Origin: Sphaerosporella brunnea
Taxonomy: Eukaryota > Ascomycota > Pezizomycetes > Pezizales > Pyronemataceae
Assembly: GCA_008704415.1 (NCBI GenBank)
Contig: VXIS01000034.1
Location: 124,001-188,000, forward strand
Length of the DNA stretch: 64,000 nt
Direction of reading: 5' to 3'
The notes below the pieces were generated by a model. That model ran no database searches and was not told where the DNA came from. It saw only the letters and a list, made by a program, of their open reading frames with translations. This document shows, one piece after another, positions 1-11,375 of the stretch; position 1 is the stretch's first letter; each line of letters begins with the position of its first letter. Position numbers and translations under genes: made by a program.

Positions 1-2025
1 AGAAACGCAGGCGGCCCTCGGGCCGCGAAGCGACACAGTCAGCCCAGGGAAGCGCGCCTTCCCGGGCCCAAGTGGCTCGGGACCGGGGTATGAGCTTTAT
101 CTTCTTCCTTGGAGGAGCTGCTGACACCAAGCCGCACAATGCACGCAAACCAGGGGGGCGGGCTCAGGGGGAGGGGAGAGTGAACCTCAGTCTTATCTGT
201 ACACGAGTTGCGATTTCTTTGATTTTCTTTCCTTGAGACAGCCGCAGGCCCCAGCAGTAGGCCTAGGCCTAAGGGGTAGCACAATCTCTCTCCTCTATAT
301 ATAAGCCATGGTCGCGAGCGGTCGAATGCAATATAATTAAAACAAAAAAGCGAGACATCCGTTGCATAGCCTCTCACTCGACTCTGCGATTTTTCTAACC
401 ATGCGTTCGAGCCGGGCCTGGCCAATATAGTTTGTCAGAGAGATCATGCACGAAGAAAGGCGGCTAAGTGGGCTGCGCTTTGCAAATTATCAACTCCGTT
501 GGATACCGGCCGCAGCACGTGTTGCTAGGGGTATCACAGACTGAGCATTTTACCTGGCTATGGCTTAAATGAAACTATGCTTTGAAAACGGCACGGTAAG
601 GCCGAAGGCACGGGCCGGACGCTTCTCTCAGCTGAAGTACCGATAGCCCCTATCTGCAAGACTTGCTTCCGGCGGTGGTGGTACCGTCTGGCAATGAGAC
701 AGACTCGTAATCACTGACTTCGGTGCTGTAAAAGGGGAAAGCGCAAGATGTGGAAGGCGGTGGAGCGGTGAACAGAAAGGAGTACCTTTGCCACGCGGGG
801 ATAAATGCGGTACAGTACGGCTGCAATGCTAGCTTATTTAGAAGAGACGGAGGTAGGGATATATATTGTCAGTCAAAACAGGGAGAGCCCGATTCGGGTG
901 TCAAATTGCTCCTGATAGGGAAAAATTTGACGCAGGCACAAGCTGTGTATGCGGCCTCAAGAGCGGGCTCCGGCAGGGAGCCCGAGAATTTGTTTTTTTT
1001 GTTTTCGGCCGTAACGGCGGCCGAATGCAGTAGGTAGTATGACGAAAGAATGAGCCTCAAACGAGTCGGCCCGGACTTGAGGTATGATTCAGACCCGGAG
1101 GCTCGGCCCCACCTTTTCCGTACATTCCCGCGGCCCCGACTCTTCTCTTCTCCCCGTAGGCAGGTAGTACTTGGGAACTCTCACATTAAGTCACGAGTGA
1201 TGCCTTATAATTAAAATATTAAAAATGCCGCGAATAACCGGCTCATACCGAAGCTAACAAAAAAAAATTGGTTCGGCAGCGCGCGGCTCGCTTATCTCAA
1301 GCACTGATAGGAACCATAATAGGCAGCCAAGTCGTTTGCAATTTGGCGTCCATCAGTCGGCAACATCCGAGGTTTGACATAATGCAGAGTCGTAAACGGG
1401 GTTTTTAGAAAAAAAGACGGGTGAGCGAGACTTTCTCGATCTGGCGATTTAAAACATATGCCGGCCCCGAGTAAAATGGCCCGCCCGAAGATGTCTTAGA
1501 TACATGTGCACATATTTCTTTTCCAGAAGCACCCCAAAAAGCAAAGTTGCGGCTCGCGTGCGGTGATGGTGATGGTCCGGCAGTAATTGCCGACTGAAGG
1601 GGTTCTCCACCACTTCACCAAGCGGAACTTCTGCTTCTACGCCCCGCTGCCGGATATCCGGGTTGGCGAAGAGGTGGGGTAAAAGGAACGCCATTCGAGT
1701 CGGCGAATCTGGTGGATACGAGACATCACCATTCCCACAGTTGTGGTTCGTTCTGAACAGAGTCGTTGCCTTTTTAAGAGATTTGCAGGCCAAGGTTATG
1801 ACAGCTGAACCTGAGGATTGCCTAAAAAGGCAACCTGCAGAAGTTTTAATGACGGGCTATCAGTGTTTCAAAGTGGGGGCTAGGGCTTAGGGGGGAGGGT
1901 GGTTAACTCCGGTTGTTCAGGCTGGATTTCCTCCATGCTGGGCTTAAAAGCATGGCAAAGCCCACGTTTAATATTCTTCGGCTCGGAGAGATCGCGCAGG
2001 CCTTGCGGAAAGTTTGAAGCACACC
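1..2025. other. gene-free stretch with small hairpins
   Basis: I see no convincing gene. Short open frames on both strands lack family resemblance and consistent splice signals. Two perfect 8-bp hairpins lie close together: arms 964-971/977-984, and arms 1004-1011/1018-1025. A run of T separates them. The last few hundred bases are the upstream region of the MFS gene that starts at 2026. Confidence 0.5.
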
Positions 2026-4046
2026 ATGACGATGATGCGGAGCTCCTTTGATTCCTATTCTCTGAGTGAGAAAGGCCTTAAGAACAGCCCGTCCACGCAA
2101 CAACTCGTGCGCAGAACTAGAGATGATGATGAAGCGTCCAGCTACGACGAGGCAGTTGTACGGGTTACCAGCACGGAGCTCACCGACCCTGAAAAGGCTG
2201 CGCACCTCCGAGCAATCCGTGCCCTGTCGATTTTGAGGACTGCACGAACGCCTGAAGACCCGCAGGCGGTTATCGATACCGAGTTTGAGGTCCGATGGAG
2301 TGAGGGCGATCTGGAATTCCCCATGAATTGGAGCCTGGCCAAACGGGGGTGGATTCTGGCTGTAGTTGCATTGCAAACGTTGATAGTGTTCGTTGTTGTC
2401 CTTAATCCCATAATCCACAAAACAATACACTGACAATAGGTATCAAGAATATTCTACTCCACCTCATACGTATCCGGCGCCCGAGGCATGATGAAAGACT
2501 TCGGCATCAAATCCGAAACTACCATAATCCTCGGGATGACAACCTACCTTCTGGGACTCGCCAGCGGTCCGCTCCTGCTAGCACCACTGAGCGAGTTATA
2601 CGGGCGAAGGATCATCTATCTGATCTCACTGTTTCTGTTCTTTATGCTCGTGCTCCCAGCCTGCGTAGCAAAGAACTTCGAGACAATCCTCATCACCCGC
2701 TTCTTTGCCGCCTTTGCAGGCTCGGTCACCATATCGAATACCCCCGGGACGCTGGGAGACATCTTCCCCGAGGAATACCGCACACTGGCTTTCAGTTTAT
2801 ACTGGTATTTCCCCATTCCTTCCTTTGGCCTCGAGGGTACGAATTACTAAGATATCCGGATCGAAAGCTTAGGTACCCCACCCTCCACGCACTTGCGTTG
2901 TTTCGCTCCCGCTAAACAGGAACAACAGCACCAATGAACGGCCCCGTCCTCGGCCCCATAATTGGCGGCTTCGTCTACCAAAATCTGGGGTGGAGGTGGA
3001 ACACCTGGCTGGTTCTCATCTTGGCAGGGTTCTTCGCAATCCTTGGCATTACCGTGCCCGAAACCTACGCACCCGAGCTCCTCCGCCGGCGAGCAGCTAA
3101 ACTTCGAAAAGAAACCGGTGACGAAAGATACGTGTCCCGATTCTGTTTCAAAAATATCGAAGGAAGCTTGCTGGAGCGTATAAAGCTCAACATGAAACGA
3201 CCCGTGGTAATGCTGTTCACCGAGCCGATATGTATCTTCTGGGCGATTTGTGAGTGTCGATGGAGGGAAGAGGGAAACGAAGAGGGGCTGACGGGAATAT
3301 TAGATGTGGCCGCTATCTACGGCATCCTTTACCTCTGCTTCACTGCTGTACTTACCCCCTTCCCCTCGTCTCTGTCTCCTGCTCTAACCCTAGAAGTACC
3401 CAATAGTCTTCACTCAAATCCGCGGCTGGGGCCCTGGTCTCTCCGGCCTCGCCTTTCTGGGGATTGGCGTGGGAACAACGCTCGCCGTGGCCATCGAGCC
3501 CCTCAGCCGTAAAATCTACAACCTCCACAGCGTGGACCCCGAAACCGGCAAGCGCCCACCAGAGGCGCGGATCCTCATCATCGCAATATCAGCAATCATA
3601 ATACCGCTGAGCCTGCTCTGCTTCGCATGGACATGCGTGCCAAGGCACATCCACTGGATCTGGCCGATCCTGGCCGGCATACCGTATGGCTTGGGTAACA
3701 CGATAGTGTTTTTGCACGCAAATACGTACCTGGTCACAAGCTACGATGTGTATGCGGCCAGCGCAATGGCGGGCAATGCGGTCGTGAGAAGTATCCTTGG
3801 CGGTGTTATGCCGCTTTTTGGCCCGATCATGTATAGGCGCTTGGGCCCGAATTGGTAGGTTTCCCTGGGGGAAGGGCGAAGGAGAAGAGGCTGACCTCGA
3901 GGAATAGGGCTGCAACAACCGTGGCCTTGATCGCGGCTGCATTGATCCCGATTCCGTGGGCGTTCTATAAGTGGGGGAAGAAAATCCGCGTCAGAAGCCC
4001 GATCCTGCAGAAATTGCAGAAGGAGAGAACTGAGCGGGGTGAATAA
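2026..4046 (+). CDS. MFS transporter, drug:H+ antiporter (DHA1) type
   Basis: Six exons: 2026-2385, 2440-2836, 2920-3249, 3304-3347, 3394-3854 and 3908-4046. They join in frame to give about 576 residues. Every intron is 46-83 nt with GT..AG ends; introns 1 and 2 carry CTGAC- and CTAAG-like branch sites. The start is the ATG at 2026 in context CACCATGA. The cytosolic N-terminus (about 110 residues) is followed by twelve expected membrane segments. Visible family signs are a loop 2-3 motif (SELYGRR), the antiporter motif C region (NGPVLGPIIGG) and a C-terminal basic tail after GPNWAATTVALIAAAL. Family knowledge: plasma-membrane proton-driven export of drugs or small toxic compounds. The substrate cannot be read from sequence. 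The gene looks intact; the in-frame stops in a naive reading all fall inside introns. The first donor is the least certain, with several in-phase GT choices between 2386 and 2398. Confidence 0.85.
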
Positions 4047-4911
4047 GGACGTTGTGTTTTTTTTACAGGAGTTTTGGATATAAAAAAGCAGCAGGGCTGA
4101 CTATAATGATAACTTGGCGTTTTTTGATCTTGTGAAAAAATAACAGGATCCGAAGGCCGGCAGCTAAAAACACTGCACCCGTTGCAAACACGAGTTTTCT
4201 GTGGCTGGTGCCACCCGAGTGATCACCAGTGAAGCCACCTTGTGTTTCCCCGCAACTCACCAACAGCATCACATCTCCCCCCTCAACATATTTTCTCTTC
4301 GCTGCAAAACCATTCAGGTTTCCACAACACCAACAGCGGATTCAGGATATCTTTTTCCTGCTGGCGGTTGCTGCCCAGAATGGTTACTGGCAATTGGTTT
4401 TTTTGCACGAAGTGTAAGTCCCCATTCCCCGTCGAATAGGTAAGAATACCCCTGCTAACACAATAGTGCAGGACCGCTGCAATGGCTAAGAAGAAAACGA
4501 ATAAAGCAGAAGCCATCCGGCTGCGCCTGTAAGTACCCCCCTCTCCATTTACCACATCCTTTGTTAACCCATCTTACAGCCTACGACCCGTGCAAGCATC
4601 GCAACCAGCGATGCTTGGCATTTTACAACAATACTGGCGTCCGTATGCAAGCACAGACAGGTAGCGGCGGAAATATTGGGGGTGGGGAGAACGAGCAACG
4701 CAGAAGCCATCCTGTGTCTTTTGGGGGGGGGGGGGCGGTGTTCACGCCTATCCGAAGAATATTTTGAACTGGGTGAGGAATGAATAGTTGTCTGCGGATC
4801 ACAAGAGATGCAGGCGCCCGCTGTGCCTGCTAAGCATACACATACCACGGAGAGCATCAAAGATATCGAATTGTGGGCTTCTGTATCATTGTGTAGAATT
4901 GAGAACGGCTA
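4047..4911. other. intergenic, no gene seen
   Basis: Nothing codes convincingly here. It holds a run of about 13 G near 4725-4737. The 3' edge (4910-4911) is the TA target dinucleotide of the transposable element that follows. Confidence 0.5.
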
Positions 4912-5974
4912 TGGTACCTTCGTTAAGCGTGAAGTTACCCGGAATTCAGTGTCGAGTGACACCCTATGATGAGGTGGCCCGGTCTCTCTCAACTTTTATA
5001 TTTATTTTTTATTTTGTTAATGCAAATTCGCTCATGCATCAAGTAGTGCAAGACTTGTACTTACCCGCCGGTGGCTTTTATACACGCGGTCTTTAAACGC
5101 CTCGGTTCCATAATGTTCTCCGAAAGTGTAAGCCTCATGAATCCGATCCACACGCTCAAAAAATTTGAATACAAGCTCATCCGATACACCTTCTGGACCC
5201 AGAGCACGCGGTATCATTTGTCGAAGAGCAGGCAAGCTGTACTAGCAATTTCTGCGGGCATAATTCTTGGCTGCTCCCCACACATACTCAATCGGGTTCG
5301 TCTCCGGATGATATTTGGGTAAAAAGAGGCATCGATGGCCAGCACGCTCAATAATTTCTTTCCTCCACACGGCTCCTCTGCGCCAGAAAGTCAGGCTCCA
5401 TAGCAAGAATTCCCTTCGCACACTTGAGGCATCCGTTGAGCGAGTTCCGATCGGCCCGCTCCTTCTGCCTGGGCCTTAAGGACTTCGGCTTCAGCACACG
5501 CTGCAGATCTTGCCTAGCTACACTTTAATCGGCTCTTGTTTTACATTCAGCGGCTCGGCTGGTCATGGTTGCGGGTAGGGACTTACCTTCTTGCAGTAGG
5601 GCTTTTTATGGAGTTGATCTACGAGTTTGCCTTCTTCCGGCGCCATCCAGCAGTCGGCCATTTTGCTCTCATCTGTTCGGTATCCGCTCTGCTGGTGCCC
5701 GGCCCTAGCTGCACACAGGTAAAGACCCGCTTCCCGGCGGCCTTTTCTGCTGGTGTTTACTTCAAATAAAACCCGACAATTTTTCCCTGCTCAAGGATAG
5801 GAAGCTTCATGACTGGAAGTGGAATTGACTGAATAGGGACGTCGCATTATGAGGTAAAGTTTGCCGTCTGTCTGCAAGTCGCTCTGGCCGTTAACGGCAC
5901 CAAACCTTCCGCCTCACAGGTTGTCACTCACCGCGAAATCCCGGGTAACTCCACGCTTAACGAAGGTCCCACCA
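4912..5974 (-). mobile_element. TA-flanked DNA transposon, degenerate, about 1.06 kb
   Basis: The left end reads TGGTACCTTCGTTAAGCGTG (4912 onward). The right end is its imperfect reverse complement, running to 5974. Both ends continue into GTTACCCGG, so the terminal inverted repeats are about 30-35 bp. TA dinucleotides flank both ends (4910-4911 and 5975-5976), as in Tc1/mariner-type insertion. The interior holds a broken DDE transposase on the minus strand (separate entry). The same ACCTTCG...GTTACCCG end signature occurs on the elements at 36828-37158 and 37204-38256, so these form one end-sharing family. Confidence 0.75.
5032..5520 (-). pseudogene. DDE-superfamily transposase remnant (C-terminal part)
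   Basis: Read on the minus strand from about 5520 down, the sequence gives KPKSLRPRQKER, then LKCAKGILAMEPDF, then RAGHRCLFLPKYHPE, then TNPIEYVWG, and after that an Arg-rich tail that resumes with LPALRQMIPRALGPEG. This is the C-terminal half of a fungal DDE-superfamily endonuclease. The PKYHPE..NPIE block carries the last catalytic acid (the Glu of NPIE). The frame is broken by an in-frame TAG at plus-strand 5242-5244 shortly after that block. No N-terminal DNA-binding part or first two catalytic Asp could be followed. It sits inside the TIR element 4912-5974 and is presumably its former transposase. It cannot be active as it stands. Confidence 0.7.
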
Positions 5975-5976
5975 TA

Positions 5977-6138
5977 AAGTTCCTGACCACTTGATGGTGG
6001 ATATCTGTAGATAGATGACCAGTGAGCAGCCAGGCGCCCGGCCAGGAGCTGGCGGTCGCGGGGCCTTACCGCTTTAGGAATATATCTTATCTTATCTCAT
6101 CGTCCACTATCTACCGATCATCAAGTGGTCAGGGACTT
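5977..6138. mobile_element. 162-bp MITE-like element sharing a TA with its neighbour
   Basis: The ends are imperfect inverted repeats: the left begins AAGTTCCTGACCACTTGATG and the right is the reverse complement of AAGTCCCTGACCACTTGATG. TA dinucleotides lie at 5975-5976 and 6139-6140. The left TA is the same TA that closes the transposon 4912-5974. There is no coding capacity. It ends only 73 bp before the UTP7 start codon, so it lies in that gene's promoter or 5' leader. Confidence 0.7.
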
Positions 6139-6211
6139 TACAGCCAAAAAACTATTTCGCGCCGGACAACACCACCACATCGCAGCGCGCACAGCACATC
6201 ACATCACCACA

Positions 6212-7885
6212 ATGACCAAGCCCCCAGCCTCCGGCGCGCCCAAACGGCGCACGCACCCGACCTCACTGAGCACCAAGAACGCCGAAGAGCTCACCGCGGC
6301 ACGGAAAACTTACGGCCGCGGCAATGGGATCTCGACCGGCGCGGTCAAAGACAAGAAGCTGCGCGGCAACCTCAAAAAGATCGAGCTGCGGTACCGCGAG
6401 GCGGCCAGCGCAGCCGCAGACGCCGAGATCCTCCGCCCCGAGGACGGGCCCGGGTTCATCGAGGCCGAGGGCGAGCTCGAACGCACGTGGAAATTGCGCC
6501 AGGAGGACATCAGGAAGGCTGTCGATGTGGCGACCGCGCAGAAGGGGTTTGATCTGAAATTGGGGTTCGGACAGTATTCGGCGGATTATACGAGGGATGG
6601 AAAGGACCTCCTGCTGGCGGGGAGGAAGGGGCATGTTGCCACGTTCGATTGGAGGGAGGGAACGCTGGGGTGTGAGTTGCAGCTTGGAGAGACGGTGAGG
6701 GATGCTAGGTATGTTTTTTTGTTTTTTGTTTTCTTTTGATGCGGGGAATTGGGAGAGGGACTGATGATACAATGCAGGTGGCTACATAATGATCACTTCT
6801 TTGCCGTCGCGCAGAAGAAATACGTCTACATCTACGACCGACAAGGCGTCGAGATCCACTGTCTGAAGAAGCACATCGAAGTGACCCACATGGAGTTCCT
6901 GCCGTACCACTTCCTGCTGGCCACGGTCGGAAACGCCGGGTACCTGAAATACCAAGACACGTCTACGGGGACGCTGGTGGCCGAGCTGCGGACCAAACTC
7001 GGCCCTGCCACGGCGATGACGCAGAACCGCCGGAACGCAGTGATCCACGTGGGGCACGGCAACGGCACCGTAACCCTCTGGTCCCCGAACATGGCCACGC
7101 CGCTGGTAACGATGTTGACGCACAAAGGTCCCGTCCGTGCGGTGGCCGTGGACAGAGGTGGATACTACATGGCGACCGCCGGCGCCGACAGCAGGATGAA
7201 CATCTTCGACATCCGCGCTATGAAGGAAGTGCACAGCTACTTCACGCCGACCCCGGCCACCACCCTCGCCATCTCCGACACCGGCCTGTTGGGCGTCGGA
7301 TGGGGCGCGCATGTCACCCTGTGGAAGGACGCCCTCAAGACGAAACAGAATTCGCCCTATCTGAGTCACCACCAAGACGATGGATCCGCCATATCGAACC
7401 TCCGTTTCTGTCCGTTCGACGACATCCTCGGCACCGGACATGCGGAAGGTTTCAGCTCCCTTATTGTCCCCGGCGCTGGTGAACCTAACTTCGACTCCTT
7501 CGAGGTTAACCCGTACGCGACAAAGAAGGCGAGACAGGAAGGAGAGGTCCGTGCTTTGCTCGAGAAGCTGAGACCTGAGATGATACAGCTTGATCCAGAC
7601 TTTGTGGGTAAGATTGATTTAGCGCATGCGGAGCGAAAGAAGGAGCAGACGGTGGAGGCGCAGGAGAAGAGGCTGCAGGAAGGACTGGAGAAGGACGAAA
7701 AGTACCGAACCAGGGGAAAGAACTCTGCACTGAGACGTTTCTTGCGGAAGAAGAGCGGCAAAAATGTCCGGGATGAACGGAGGGATAAACTGGAGAGGCT
7801 CAAGCTCGAGCGCCAGAACAGGAATAAGGGGAAATCGGAAGTGAGCATGGGTGCGGCCCTGGATCGGTTCAAGAAGAAGCGGTAG
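6212..7885 (+). CDS. UTP7: U3 snoRNP WD40 protein Utp7 (BING4 family)
   Basis: Two exons, 6212-6708 and 6778-7885, flank a 69-nt intron (GTATGT donor, CTGAT branch-like site, CAG acceptor). They encode about 534 residues, near the yeast length. The N-terminal 120 residues are basic and charged. WD40 repeats run from about residue 140 to 370, for example [35 protein letters not shown] and [18 protein letters not shown]4 C-terminal domain follows at about 375-450 ([18 protein letters not shown], then [18 protein letters not shown]). The tail is Lys/Arg-rich and ends KKKR. Family role: component of the nucleolar small-subunit processome, needed for 18S rRNA maturation. Two transposable elements sit immediately upstream, leaving 73 bp between the nearer one and the ATG. 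Confidence 0.95.
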
Positions 7886-8247
7886 AGAGAGGATGCTAGC
7901 AATCAAAAGTTCGGGTTTTTGCTGTATATAGCTAATGATTCCACGGCGTTAACGGCTCTAAAAGCGTGTAGCTTCTCCAACATTGGTGTTGATTGCGGGG
8001 GCGGCCTTGGAATATGTCTTTTTCAGGTGTGCATATCCATGGAAAAAGAATGTCACTCGGCAAATTCATGGAAAGCACTCAACTTCCATTAAAAACCCAC
8101 CTGTGTACAATGTAAAAGAGAGCAAGAATCTGGTGTAAAGAAAGCAACCCCGCGAAATTAAAGAACCTGCAAACACCTCTCATGACCGACATCTCCAATC
8201 ATAGAAACCATCAAAGACATGACAAGAAATTCATCCCCCTCTCCAAT
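7886..8247. other. convergent 3' intergenic region
   Basis: This is the space between the stop codons of UTP7 (+) and the secreted repeat protein (-). It should hold both 3' UTRs. I see no other feature. Confidence 0.6.
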
Positions 8248-11200
8248 CTAGGAGTCGTCTGGAACGCAAACAGCGATGTCATCGATCTGGAACTCAACCG
8301 GCTTCGAACCCTTTGCGGCACTCATGGCCTGACGCTTGTTGCCAGGAGGCTGGAAGTTTAGGACTCCTCCAAAGACGATGTACGCCAAATCTTGCTGCTG
8401 GACCTCGACCTTCTCGAGGAAGGGAGACGAACCAAATAGCTGGATGTAATTGCAGAAGCTGGGGTATCCAACGTTGTACTGATCCGCCACGGTCCAGCCA
8501 CAGTAGAGTATAGTAGCATAGTCACCGTTGATAATAGGCTTAGTCGAAGCAAGGAACGACTGGAGGATGAAAGAGGTGGTGTCTCCCTCGATATCGAAGG
8601 TGATGCGACGGAACGTGGGTTTAGTGCTATCCTTGCGGGAATGAAGAGCCAGGAATTGCGCGCCCGTAATCGTATCAGGGTTGCAAGTTTGCTGGAGGTA
8701 GAAGCCCAGGTTTTGGCAGTTAACCAGTTGCCTTCAGCCTCAAGGGATTAGCTCAAGCTGAAGGGAAAAACCAAAAGGCATCACTCACCACTTATCATCA
8801 AACGTGAAGTTCTTGTACTCGAAGGGAACAGCAGGAGTAATGACAGGTTCGTCGGTGGTAATATAGTCATCAAACTATGCAAACGTCAGCACTATCGGTT
8901 TACTAGGAAGGATTCTAACATACTATGAGAAGTTCCGACTTGTATCCGTCTGGGCAGACAGTAGGTTCAGGTTGCATACTACTGGTGGACGAAGGGATTT
9001 GCTCAGTAGAAGAAGGATCCGGCCCTGGGGTGGACGAAGGAACCGGCTCGCTGGCAGAGCTGGAAGGCCCCGGCTCGGAGGTGAAAGAGCTGGCAGGAAC
9101 AGACTCGGTACTGGAAGGCCCCGGCTCGGAGGTGAAAGAGCTGGCAGGAACAGACTTAGTACCAGAAGGCTCCGGCTCCGAGGTAGATGAAGGGACCAGC
9201 TCAGTAGAAGTAGGCACCGGCTCGGAGGTGGATGAAGGCATAGGCTCAGTAGAGGATGGCTCCGGCTCGGAGGTGAAAGAGCTGGTAGGAAAAGACTCGG
9301 TACCGGAAGGCTCTGGCTCCGAGATAGATGAAGGGACCAGCTCAGTAGAAGTGGGCACCGGCTCGGAGGTGGATGAAGGCATTGGCTCAGTAGAGGAAGG
9401 CCCTGGCTCCGAGGTAGATGAAGGGACCGGCTCAGTAGAAGTAGGCACCGGTTCCGAGGTAGATGAAGGCATCGGCTCAGTAAAGGAAGGCTCCGAGGTA
9501 GATGAAGGGACCGGCTCAGTAGAAGTAGGCACCGGTTCCGAGGTAGATGAAGGCATCGGCTCAGTAGAGGAGGGCTCTGGCTCAGAGGTGAAAGAGCTGG
9601 CAGGAACAGACTCAGTACCGGAAGGCTCTGGCTCCGAGGCAGATGAAGGGACCGGCTCAGTAGAAGTAGGCTCCGGCTCGGAGGTGGATGAAGGCATCGG
9701 CTCAGTAGAAGTAGGCGCCGGCTCCGAGGTAGATGAAGGCATCGGCTCAGTAGAGGAAGGCTCCGGCTCGGAGGTAGATGAAGGCATCGGCTCAGTAGAG
9801 GAAGGCTCCGGCTCCGAGGTAGATGAAGGCATCGGCTCAGTAGAGGAGGGCTCTGGCTCAGAGGTGAAAGAGCTGGCAGGAACAGACTCAGTACCGGAAG
9901 GCTCTGGCTCCGAGGCAGATGAAGGGACCGGCTCAGTAGAAGTAGGCTCCGGCTCGGAGGTAGATGAAGGCATTGGCTCAGTAGAGGAAGGCTCTGGCTC
10001 CGAGGTAGATGAAGGCATTGGCTCAGTAGAGGAAGGCTCCGGCTCCGAGGTAGATGAAGGGGCCGGCTCACTGGCAGAGCTAGAAGGCTCCGACTCGGAG
10101 GTGGACGAAGGCAGTGGCTCAGTAGAGGATGGCTCTGGCTCAGAGGTAGATGAAGGGACCGGCTCACTGGCAGAGCTGGAAGGCTCCGGCTCGGAGGTGG
10201 ACGAAGGCATTGGCTCAGTAGAGGATGGCTCCGGTTCCGAGGTAGATGAAGGCATTGGCTCAGTAGAGGAAGGCTCCGGCTCCGAGGTAGATGAAGGGGC
10301 CGGCTCACTGGCAGAGCTAGAAGGCTCAGACTCGGAGGTGGACGAAGGCAGTGGCTCAGTAGAGGATGGCTCTGGCTCAGAGGTAGATGAAGGGACCGGC
10401 TCACTGGCAGAGCTGGAAGGCTCCGGCTCGGAGGTGGACGAAGGCATTGGCTCAGTAGAGGATGGCTCCGGCTCCGAGGTAGATGAAGGCATCGGCTCAG
10501 TAGAGGAAGGCTCTGGCTCCGAGGTAGATGAAGGGACCGGCTCACTGGCAGAGCTAGAAGGCTCCGGCTCGGAGGTGGGCGAAGGCATCGGCTCAGTAGA
10601 GGATGGCTCCGGCTCCAAGGTAGATGAAGGCATCGGCTCAGTAGAGGAGGGCTCTGGCTCAGAGGTGAAAGAGCTGGCAGGAACAGACTCAGTACCGGAA
10701 GGCTCTGGCTCCGAGGCAGATGAAGGGACCGGCTCAGTAGAAGTAGGCACCGGCTCGGAGGTGGATGAAGGCATCGGCTCGGAGGTGGATGAAGGCATCG
10801 GCTCAGTAGAAGTAGGCTCCGGCTCCGAGGTAGATGAAGGCATTGGCTCAGTAGAAGAAGGCTCCGGCTCAGTAGAGCGGCTCGATTGAACACAAGGCAG
10901 AGTTGTAATAGTGTACGTCACAATCTCCTCGGTCTCAGTCACCGTGAAAGTACTGATCCAGATCAGTAAATTTTTCTACTCAAACGAAAGACCAGACAGG
11001 AAATTGGAAACTCACCGGCCCCAAATGATGGTACGGTCACGAGGCTTGAGAACGATGCCCTTCCTGACGGGAACGACGCCACGACCTTCCAAAGTGCGAG
11101 TCGGCAAGTAATCACTACCGCAAGGCTGAGTAATGGTTGAAGTGACGATAACCTGGGTCGTTATCGTAGTCGTAGGCGGCTGTGGGACCGGAGGACTTGA

Positions 11201-11375
11201 ACTGTCGTGCAGCTTATTAGCAATGTTCGAGTGATGCATCGTGATGAAAGCAAGTAGCGGTGAAGCAGCGGGAACAGACACAAATTCCAAAGAACTAGAG
11301 AATTACATACCCCTGTGGGAAAGCGTCTACGGCCAAAACGGCCATGGCCAGAAGCAGCGGAGATTTGAGAAACAT
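8248..11375 (-). CDS. secreted mucin-like Ser/Thr/Pro/Glu-repeat protein
   Basis: Five exons on the minus strand: 11375-11311, 11201-11016, 10952-8924, 8874-8789 and 8731-8248. They join in frame to about 949 residues. Introns are 49-109 nt with GTATGT or GTGAGT donors; the last acceptor is AAG and is the least certain. The N-terminus (MFLKSPLLLAMAVLAVDA) is a clear signal peptide. Residues of about 85-745 are tandem repeats of 10-20 residues built on SSTSEPEPSSTEPMP, with variants ending SSSASEP and SGTESVPASSFTSEP. This is Ser/Thr/Pro/Glu-rich, so probably heavily O-glycosylated and extended. The last 190 residues form a Cys-containing globular domain (DDKWQLVNCQN..., CGWTVADQYNVG, DIAVCVPDDS) that I do not recognise. 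No GPI signal is evident. Likely a wall-associated or adhesive surface protein, by inference from architecture only. Copy number should vary between strains. Confidence 0.75.
8953..10870 (-). repeat. coding tandem-repeat tract of the mucin-like protein
   Basis: About 1.9 kb of imperfect direct repeats in units of 30-54 nt, with higher-order blocks duplicated (for example the block near 10040-10200 recurs near 10280-10440). All unit lengths are multiples of 3, keeping the frame. Near-identical adjacent blocks suggest recent unequal crossover or replication slippage. Confidence 0.9.

Noticed and set aside
2026..4046. Reading the MFS gene as a pseudogene because of several in-frame stops
   Set aside because: All stops fall in five short GT..AG introns whose removal keeps frame and restores family motifs.
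8925..10889. 654-codon plus-strand ORF rich in Gly/Ser/Glu/Val
   Set aside because: It is the exact antisense of the mucin-like repeat tract. The minus strand has a signal peptide, in-phase introns and a globular C-terminus; the plus frame has none.
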